From Cryptomeria japonica (Eukaryota > Streptophyta > Pinopsida > Cupressales > Cupressaceae): 64,000 nt of DNA. Position numbers and translations under genes: made by a program. The stretch is taken from NCBI RefSeq assembly GCF_030272615.1, contig NC_081409.1:618621255-618685254 (forward strand), read 5' to 3'. Each line of letters opens with the position of its first letter. Within the stretch, counting starts at the first letter, position 1. A model generated the notes under the pieces. The model saw nothing but the letters and a program-made list of their open reading frames with translations, was not told the DNA's origin and ran no database searches. Shown here piece after piece: positions 55,669 through 64,000 of the stretch.

Positions 55669-55729
55669 CCATCAATGATAACCACAACATAATCAAAATG
55701 CCAACAATCTCCCCCTTTGGCATTGATGG
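55669..55729. promoter_or_regulatory. Inverted repeat around the PPT-LTR junction of a second C copy
   Basis: CCATCAATG (55,669-55,677) and CATTGATGG (55,721-55,729) enclose the LTR start (55,706) and PPT (plus CTCCCCCTTTGG, 55,709-55,720). Nine perfect base pairs; same geometry as in family A. Confidence 0.65.
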
Positions 55730-56038
55730 GAGCTCTTAGGAAACTTTTGACATCTAAGTGTTTTTATAGCAAAAATATGGCATAATCAAAATTACTCCCG
55801 CTAAGCATATACACTATCCCTTTTGCAGAAATGACAATGTATACTACTCCCTTAAAGAAATAACATGAAAGTATACATAATATGCACCAAAATTTTAGAT
55901 ACTACCCCCCCTTTGCCAACAATGACAAAGTAATGCAAAATAACCCCTGTTTCTCATTAACATTAAAATGAGTAAATCTTTATGACAGTAATGAGTGAAA
56001 CTTATAAAAAATAGATTTAAAATCCTATATAAAAGTCT
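55707..56038 (-). mobile_element. 3' internal tail of a second element C copy
   Basis: Matches 43,998-44,328, including the PPT and the second PPT-like motif near 55,902-55,922. It breaks off at 56,038 within AAAAGTCT, at which point the other copy continues into ORF2. It shows that the C LTR at 49,261-55,706 is shared by two tandem copies. Confidence 0.8.
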
Positions 56039-57908
56039 GGATTGCTCATTGGGAGATTGGTGTTTCATCAAGTGATAACATAATAAATCACTCTTACATG
56101 GGATGGGTAATAGTAATTCATCTTAATAATATAAGAAATGGATTGGTGATGGCCCATCTCATGGCCTTGAGTAGACCAAAGTGAGGTATGGGAAGATCTG
56201 GTAACTGGATAAATTAAAATCCCTTGATTTCCTCAAAGGTTGAGACAGTTCCACATGTGTATCATGTATTCCAGGATTGAGTTTTAGGATATCCCTTATT
56301 GTTTGTTATAGCATGTGATGACACCCTTTCCTACGTGTAGATCCTAGTTCCCTATGCCTTGATGTTGTGGTGCCTCTGGATGTTTTTTGCTTTTGAGTTA
56401 GCCTTGTGTTGTGATTTGGAATATTGTGCTTGTGGCTTCTTTTCATTTGTGGAATTCTTAGTTGTGTCCCTTGGTTGTTGGGTGTTAGCTTAGGTCTTGA
56501 GTGTGTGTGGGACCTTGTGTCATCACCTATCATGGGGGGTGGTTCCTTATGGTTCCACATGTTTGGGTAGTTTGATGTCTTCTTCCATTGGGATGTTCTT
56601 TGTTGGATGCTCTTGTGTGTGGATGTGAATTCCTTATCTCTTCAACTATGGATGGATTCTTAGTGTAGATTGATGTATTATGATTCATGTGGCATTTACA
56701 CTAGTAAGATTAATGATTCATTGTATTTTAGTGGATTTGGTATCTTTATTTAATGGAACATGTTGTTATATTTCTTGTTAGACCTATGTTGCATCTTGGA
56801 TAATGACCAATAAAGGAAATAAGTAACTGTATTAGGATTGATGGTCATAGTAATGGAATTAGAGTATAATATCTTATTGTATTTATCTTTGGAATGGCTA
56901 TGTAGCTAATGTTATAATAGAAATGTTAGAAATAGGTTAACGATGGTATGTTAGTAATAGAGAAAATGAGAAAAAGGAATAATTTGGTAATTTGTTCCTA
57001 TGATGGTCAAATTAATAGATGATTCCTATATTAATGTAAGGAATAAATAATAAAATTAAATGTTGGAATGTTGTAGATTTTGGTAGCAGACTTGTTGTGG
57101 TTATGTTCTTATGTTAATTAAGTAATGGTGTTGAGTTACCCTAGGGAATGTTGTTTAATGTGTTCTATTTATTTCCTCTTGCATAATGAGTTAATATGAT
57201 TATGTTTAAGTAGATTATATGCATTTTGGTATATGTATATGAGTATTCTAGTTTCTTATGTTTCATTAGTAAATGAATTTTTTTTTTGAAATAAAATAAA
57301 TAAATTATTTCTATTTGTATGTTAATTAGCTATATTTCTCCAGGGTAATTTGCCGAATACTACATGCAGACATTTATATATGTACAATTTGTATTTCTAT
57401 AAGGTGAACATGTGGACATCAAAATATATTTATGTGCAATAGATTTTTTTTTATATATACCTATACAGATGTACCTATATAAGCCACATATACATGCATA
57501 TACATACATGTGTATGTCACTAAAAATAAACACATTATGAAACCTAATGCCTACCATAACACCCTAGAAAAAATTACTTAACTAACTAATAAATAGAGAT
57601 AATTTTTTTTTTAAAACATCTACTAATGCAACATAGAAAACTATCTTTACTCCAAAATCATAGATTAACCTAACACAAATGCATAAAAAATCATGAAGAT
57701 AACCATAACCTCGTGCAATGCAAGTGGAAATAGAATTATAATAATTATCATTTCAATGTGTACCTATTATCATTTGTCCATTCGCCTAACCAATCATTAC
57801 CTAGGGTACTTTAATGATATTACATACTAGCAATAACACATAATATGTCAATATCATAAAACCGTTAACATATGATATAGCAATTATATTACTATCTCTC
57901 TTTATCAT
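56039..57908. other. Unassigned DNA
   Basis: No gene seen. TGTGATGACACCC near 56,307 resembles an LTR start, but I found no partner, PBS or PPT. AT-rich to the right, with a short TACATA-type stretch near 57,420-57,510. Confidence 0.5.
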
Positions 57909-58778
57909 TGTTGGGAAAATGGTGTCTCAACCTTGAATTTACATGAGGTTACCATTTATAGTAAGTTTTCATTTGAGCATGAAATGGTGCGAAATTCTCC
58001 CTGAAGCTTCTGGTTGGCTAGATAAGCATTTCGATAAAGTTATATCACAAGATCACAACTAGTTTTGAAGATATTAAATTTTATGTTTTGGAGGGGTCCA
58101 ATTAAAGGTTTAAATTAGATTTTGAGGACTTTAGAAGCTCTGAAATTCCCTTTAAAATAGGCATAAATAACATAGTATTTATGAGGCAATTGAGCACTTT
58201 GCGATCTTTCCAATGCTTCAAATGGTTTGCCAATAGGACACATGGTTCTCAAGTTATGGCCTTCGAAAGTTTGTACTCCTAAAATAGGAAATATAAAATA
58301 CATCGGACACATAAATGAGTTGTAAAAAGGGAGGGACATGTCATAGGGCATCTAGAAGGGAGATAAGGTCGGCTACACCTTATTGGGTGGTTTTAGCCCA
58401 TGGTTTTGTAATACCGTTTGACGGTTTCTTATATTATATCTGCTATATATGAGGTGTGTGAGATAGAGGTTGTGTGTAAAAGTTTTATGGCTATTGAGTT
58501 ACCTTGGAATCTCTGATTAGTGGTACTCCTACAAATATATTTCTCTATAAGTATATTTTAATATGTTTTTATTGTCGAATAATATATTGGGCGGCTTTTG
58601 GAGTGTGGGGTTTTTCTCCCGAAAGGGTTTTCCCCACGTAAATCATTGTGTTATGGTTTGAATGTTATTATATCTATTTATGTTTTCTGTAATAGTTGTG
58701 ATGATCTGTAAAAAAAATTGTATTACCCTCCTCTTAAGTTTAGTGTAGGAAGTTGTTCCGCTACTTGAATTCCTTACA
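57909..58778 (+). repeat. Ty1/copia 5' LTR
   Basis: 870 bp, TGTTGGGAAAATGG ... TTCCTTACA, followed two bases later by a perfect PBS. Contains a TATA box at 58,444 and a GTGGGGTTTTTCTCCCGAAAGG block near the 3' part. The 3' LTR lies beyond the window, so the left boundary rests on the TG and the LTR-like start only. Confidence 0.75.
58444..58450 (+). promoter_or_regulatory. Copia LTR TATA box
   Basis: TATATAT followed by GAGGTGTGTGAG, about 330 bp before the LTR end. Its position fits a Pol II start in the LTR. Confidence 0.5.
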
Positions 58779-58780
58779 AG

Positions 58781-58792
58781 TGGTATCAGAGC
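58781..58792 (+). other. Copia primer-binding site
   Basis: TGGTATCAGAGC, exact match to the initiator-Met-tRNA-complementary sequence used by most plant copia elements. Confidence 0.9.
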
Positions 58793-60400
58793 TTGATCAC
58801 CTTTGGTTTCTGTGAGCTTAGATTCTGGTACCTGCATGAGAGAGGAAAACAACACAAACACACCAATGGGACATTATGTTAGAGATCAAAATCATTAGAA
58901 TAATAGATGAAATAAAGATCTTAAGCACATCTCATTGTTCTCTATCTCTAAGGATCCTTCAAATCAAGGTGGCTCTCAGCTTGGAAGAGCACTTGACCTA
59001 TAGGATGACAACCTAAAGAACGAGGGAGATATGATGATTCTAAGATCAAAATGGAAATGCAACTAAGATCTTACTAATGATTTAGATATGAAACTAGATG
59101 ATGGTAGGATGCAAGATTTTGATATGAAGCTAACTAGCATAAAAAATATGATGTTGATACTAGCATATAAAATGAAGCTAACATGATATTGCTAAATGAT
59201 ATGCAAAACTAAATGATCTAATAATTATTATTAAAGAGATTTTAACAATTCTTGATGAAATGAGACTATAATTTTGATGTACAAAGACTTGGATATCTTT
59301 AAAATCAAGAATGAGAGCTTTGTTTATAAGGAAAATAGAGCAATGAAGGGTTGAGATTGAATAATCTCAACACGGGATAGGATTGAAAGTTACTAAATCC
59401 ATGTTTACAATTTTTACCGATGAAATGGCGACAATTGTCAACAAGAGGTTTCTTGAGAGGAGATGTAAGAGGCATTAAATTCCTGAGAAGACATGGAGGT
59501 TACCTTAGGAGGTAAGGGTTAAGGTTAGGTTAGTGGATAACCAATGGATAAAGCCTTTATCCAAGGGGTAAACTCTTGTGAAAGGGTTAATAGGATAACT
59601 AGGGTCAAAACTATAGGTGCTTGGTGAGACCCTTGGGTTAGATGAGGGTTAAGTTAGAGAGAAAGTCTCTAACCATGTGGGAAGGGTTGAGTTAACCATT
59701 AATGGTTTGGAAGACTTTAGAGGTTAACTTGTTGAGGACATAAACCCTTTAATGCATTTCAAAGACTTTGAAACATTTTTGAGAAGTGACTTCTCTTAAG
59801 GAATGTGCAAACATTTAAGAGATTGATTATGTTAATTAAGATGGGATTAGAAGAATCTAGAAGGCTCTAGAAGAGGTTTAGGAGGCAAGTGGGAGATGTA
59901 GGATTTTGCAAGTGGGTGGGGGAAAAGAATTTAATTAAAAGAAAATTTATTTATTTTAATTTTGGTTGTAACTTGCATTTGTAGGATTTAAATAAATATT
60001 GATTTATTTAAATGTGATTTTTAATTTTGCAAGTGGATGGTTTTAATTAAATATAAATTTAATTAAATGGGCTAGGGGGATTAAATTAAATGTGAATTTA
60101 ATTAAAAATGGCTTAGAAAGGGGCTTTAATTAAATGGCTAGGAGAGAAGAAGGGAAATATTAATCAAATCTTTAATTTGATTAATAGGCTAATTAGAAGA
60201 ATAGGGATATTAATTAAATCTTAATTTAATTAATTGGAAGAATTAAGGATAATTAAATGAATTAAATTCACTTAATTTATTGTGCAACTTTTAGGTGTCT
60301 ATAGTTTCAGTTGTGGGTTGTTGGGTATTTTGAACTAATCCAAATTTGAGTGGGAGCTTGTGCAGAAGACACTTTTTGATCTTGTTGCGGGAATTTTTAG
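58793..60400 (+). other. Unusually long leader between copia PBS and Gag
   Basis: About 1.6 kb without a gene; plant copia leaders are usually much shorter. The central part (about 59,200-60,290) is AT-rich with repeated AATTAAAT words and may be an inserted element, but I found no terminal repeats or target duplication. Confidence 0.5.
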
Positions 60401-63400
60401 ATGGTATGTTTGTTAGGGAAAATAGAGGTGGAGAAATTTAATGGAATAAATTTTGAGATGTGGAAGCTGAAGATGGAAGATCTGCTAATAGATCGAGATC
60501 TATGGGATGTTGTTGATGAGAATGTGTAAAGGCCCTCAGATCCTACTACAACAGCTCAGTATGATATTATGGACTGAAAAGTCAAGGGTCTAATAAGACT
60601 GTGCTTGGAAGGCTCTATTTTGATCAATGTCCACAAACAAAACACTGCAAAGAAGCTATGGACTAAGCTTGGTAAAATGTATCAAGCAAAATCTTTATTA
60701 AATCATAATTTCTTGAGGAAGAAATTGTATTCCTTAAAGAAGAAAGAGGGTGGACAAATTGTAGACCACCTAGAGGCATTCAATATGTTGGTGGCACAAT
60801 TAGAATTTGTTGGTGTTAAGATGAATGAAGAGGAGAAATGCTATATCTCTCTTTGTTCTTTTCTTGATTCTTGGGATTCTCTTGTTATGGCTATTGGAAG
60901 TACTTCTATTGTTTTGAAGTTTGAAGATGTGGTGGGTGCCCTACTTAGTGAAGAGATGTGGAGGAAGGTATCCCTTAGTTCAAAGGAAGCCCTAACTATT
61001 CTTGGAAAACCTAAGGAGAAAGGAAAGAAGAATGAGAAGCGCAATAAATCCAAATCGAGAGGGAGATCAAAATCTCCTGGAAAGTCCAAAGTCATTTGAT
61101 AGAATTGCAGTAAACCAGGTCACACCCGTAAGGACTACAAAGAAGAAAAGAAGAAGAAAAAGAAGAAGATTGATTCTAATTCGAAGTCCAAGAAGGAAGA
61201 AGGTGATGCATTTATTGTAGCTTTTGTGACTCATGCAGGTAATGATGCCTGGTTAATTGACTCAGGTGCATCTTTTCATATGACTACCAATAGATATTGG
61301 TTTTTTGAATATGAAGAATTTAATGGTGGTAAGGTGTATCTAGGTGATGATTCACATTTAGACATTGTTGGTCGAGGTAAAGTTAGAATTAGGTTTTCTG
61401 ATGGTAGAATAAAAAGGATTAATGGTGTGTTGTATATCCCTGGTTTAAAACAAAATAGGTTATCTATGAGCAAACTAATACATGCGGGTGTGTAGGTAGT
61501 CTTTTCTGAAGTAGGATGCAAGATTATTAAGGGTGCTATGGTAATTTCTAGAGGTGTTAGGTTTGGCAATTTGTATAAGCTAGACGCATACACTGTTGAG
61601 TGAAATAACACTTCTATAAAAAGTAAATTTGTGAAAGATTTGAGGGTTTTACATTCAGTAGATGGAAATGTCTTTTGGGTACCTAAGGGTTCTCTTTCTT
61701 CTAAAGAAAAGTTACTTATAGAGAAGACTATGTTATGGAACTAGAGGTTTGGCAACATTGGAGAAAAGGGTCTAAGGACCTTGAAAAATAAAAACCCTGT
61801 TGAAGGTTTGAATGATTGTAATCTTGAATTTGATTTTTGTGAGCATTTCATTTATGGAAAATAAAACCACATTCATTTTTACTCAAGTTCTCATAAGACT
61901 TGTGGTGTTTTAGATCTTATTCGTTCTGATGTGTTTGGTCATGTATATGTTCCTTCCATTGGAAAATCCACATATTATGTTTCATTTATTGATGATTTTA
62001 GTAGGACATGGGTATATTTTCTAAAGAGTAAATCTAAAGTTTTTAGTGGAATTAAAGAATTTAAAGCAATGGTTAAGTTGCAGAATGGAAATAAAATTCA
62101 ATGTTTGAGGACTGATAATGGTGGTGAATTTTTCTCTAATGATTTTGATAGATTCTATAAATATTGTGGAATTAATAGACAAAAGACAACTCTATATTAT
62201 CCATAGTAGAATGGAGTTGCAAAAAGAATGAACAAGACACTGATGGAGAAGGCCAGGAGTATGCTCAGTGGTGCTAGTCTAGAACAAAAGTTTTAGGCTG
62301 AAGCAGTTGCCATTGCTTGCTACCTGATTAATAGGTCTCCTATATCAATCCTTGTTGATAAAACACCTATGGAAGCATGGTCGGGTCACAAGCCTTCATC
62401 AAGAAAACTTAGAGGTTTTGGTTGTGAGGCATATGCACATGTGCCAAAGGAGAAGCAGACAAAGTTGGAGAACAAGTTTGTGGAATGTATCTTCATCGGG
62501 TATGGTTATGGTGTGAAAGGATACAAGCTTTGGGACCCCACTTCACAAAAGGTAATTCATAGTAGAAGTGTTATTTTTAGAGAAATTAAGTCTCCTTCTA
62601 TTACATTACAACCAAAACAGACTAAAAAGAAAGATGTGATTCAATTTCCTTCTACACCTGAAAGAGTTGAATCGAGACCCCTAGATAGGTAAGAAGTTGA
62701 GGAGAGCTCCTCTAGCTCTGAATCTTCAGAAGAGGAGGAAGAAACTCCAACTCAGATTGTTCAAAGGTATACAATATATAGACAACCACTTGAAAGGTAT
62801 TCACCTGATGATTGAAGATGCATTTTTTCTTTGAATACTAATGTGGATGAATCGAAATCTGTAGAAGAGGCATTAGGTATGAATGATGCAGAATCATGGA
62901 AGATCTCTATGGAAGAAGAAATGGCATCTTTGTAAAAGAATTATACATGGGATCTTGTACCATAGCTTGAAGGATGGAAGCCTATTGGTTGCAAATGGGT
63001 GTTCAAGAAAAAGATTGGTTCAGATGGAAGCATTAAGAAGTAGAAAGAAAGGCTGGTTGCAAAAGGCTACTCTCAGGTTGAGGGTGTTGATTATGGTGAT
63101 ATATTTTCTCATGTTACCAAAATGACATCCATTAGATTTTTGCTTTCTATTGATGTTTCTTATGATTTAGAGGTTGAGCAAATGGATGTGAAAACTGCTT
63201 TCCTTCATGGTGATTTGGAGGAGGATATTATATGACATAGCTGAAGCACTATGTGGTGAAAGGTAAAAGTAATTTGGTTTGTAAATTAAAGAAATCCCTT
63301 TATGGCGACAAACAGAGTCCTAGGATGTGGTACCAAAAATTTGATACATATGTGTTGATTTGGGGATTTGAGCATTCCAAATCAGATCACTCTGTTTATT

Positions 63401-64000
63401 ATAAATTTGATGGTGGTAATTTCTTGTACATTGCATTTTATGTTGATGATATGTTATTCATTGGTAAAGGGAAAGGTATGATTTCATAACTTAAGTCTCA
63501 TCTTGTTGCTAAATTTGAAATGAAAGATCTTGGTGCACTGAAACACATTCTTGGAATGGAAATTAAAAGAGATAGAGTGAATAGAAAGTTATGGCTAGGC
63601 CAGAGTAAGTATGTGAATTTAATATTACAGAGGTTCAACATGCAGGATTGCAGACCATTGTGTGTTCCTTTTACAGTTAGAATGAAATTATCTGCTGCAG
63701 ATTATCCTACATCCCCATCAAAGATGGAAGACATGAGTAGAGTGTCTTACCAAACTGCAGTTGGAAGTTTGATGTATGCTATGGTTTGTACTAGACCAGA
63801 CTTTGCCTATGTAGTGGGAGTTTGGTCCAGATATATGTCTAATCCTGGTAGAGTTCACTCAGATGTAGTCAAAAGAGTCTTCAAATATTTGAAGGGTACC
63901 TCAGAGTATAATTTGTGTTATTGTGGTAATTCAGTTAGAGATGTAATTTCCCTTAATATTCATGGTTATGTGGATTTTGACTAGGCAAGTGATATTGATA
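60401..64000 (+). pseudogene. Ty1/copia Gag-Pol polyprotein pseudogene, 3' end beyond window
   Basis: One frame from ATG 60,401 to about 63,230, then shifted once. Order is copia-type: Gag of the UBN2/retrotran-gag-2 kind (EKFNGINFEMWKLKMEDLL, TAKKLWTKLGKMYQ, LRKKLYSLKKKEG); a broken CCHC knuckle (NCSKPGHTRKDY); aspartic protease WLIDSGASFHMT (about 61,250-61,285); GAG-pre-integrase (RFGNIGEKGL); integrase D at FIDDFSRTWVYF and D at LRTDNGGEF. The third catalytic residue E is replaced by K (QNGVAKRMN, about 62,210-62,235). RT follows with GCKWVFKKK, QMDVKTAFLHGDLEE, CKLKKSLYG and catalytic FYVDDM (about 63,438-63,455). RNase H begins at GYVDFD and is cut off. At least 14 stops, mostly of the CAG-to-TAG or TGG-to-TAG kind. 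Inactive. Confidence 0.9.

Larger units (their letters stand above)
49261..55706 (-). repeat. Element C LTR, split by two nested insertions
   Basis: LTR pieces 49,261-49,675, 50,481-50,490 and 55,029-55,706 rejoin to about 1,103 bp once the solo LTR (plus TSD) and element D (plus TSD) are removed. On the plus strand it runs from TGAATACTAAGAGG to AAAATGCCAACA. Minus-strand start TGTTGGCATTTTG, end AGTATTCA. It is followed on its upstream side by another C internal tail, so it is shared by two C copies in tandem. Confidence 0.78.

Noticed and set aside
56307-56560. LTR start beginning TGTGATGACACCC
   Set aside because: Only the first bases look LTR-like. No matching second copy, PBS, PPT or target duplication was found in the window.

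Overview
The window looks like a gene-poor, repeat-dense stretch of a land-plant nuclear genome. A large-genome seed plant, perhaps a gymnosperm, would fit, but that is inference from how old, nested and eroded the elements are. I found no intact host gene, tRNA, rRNA or CRISPR array. Nearly everything I can explain is transposable-element DNA, and all its coding regions are broken.

Layout. (1) 1-8,176: minus-strand fossils of a rolling-circle (Helitron-type) Rep/helicase at about 1,070-4,230 and an RPA70-like single-strand-binding protein at 6,799-8,176, separated by AT-rich and microsatellite DNA. (2) 8,177-30,436: a head-to-tail array of a small, pol-less LTR element (family A): four LTRs and three complete internal regions plus one truncated one, repeating about every 2.85 kb. 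The third internal region is split by a 12.1 kb minus-strand LARD-like element (15,590-27,721) with 4.25 kb LTRs, a 3.6 kb non-coding interior and a GAAAC target duplication. (3) 30,437-31,960: unassigned. (4) 31,960-43,294: larger relatives of A. Copy F has lost its 5' end and shares an LTR with the LTR-bounded copy E. These carry two long decayed ORFs: ORF1 is a coiled-coil, zinc-knuckle Gag-like protein, and ORF2 is a protein I do not recognise. They have no protease, integrase or reverse transcriptase. (5) 43,295-43,723: the 3' tail and LTR start of another relative, B. (6) 43,724-56,038: a minus-strand relative, C, with the same two-ORF plan. One C LTR was split by two later insertions 10 bp apart: an 800 bp A-type solo LTR (TSD GGGCC) and a 4.53 kb LARD-like solo LTR, D (TSD GGTTA). 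(7) 56,039-57,908: unassigned. (8) 57,909-64,000: a Ty1/copia element (LTR, PBS, Gag, protease, integrase, RT), decayed and cut by the window end.

How it fits together. A, B, C, E and F form one superfamily. Shared traits are TG...CA LTRs beginning TGTTGGCA or a close variant, an initiator-Met-tRNA-type PBS, a CAAAGGGGGAG polypurine tract, and an inverted repeat (CCATCAATG / CATTGATGG) on either side of the PPT-U3 junction. A is an internal-deletion derivative of an E-like element. Without pol, the whole group must have relied on enzymes supplied in trans. The likeliest candidates for something undescribed are this pol-less two-ORF superfamily, its PPT-flanking inverted repeat, and its habit of forming LTR-sharing tandem arrays.
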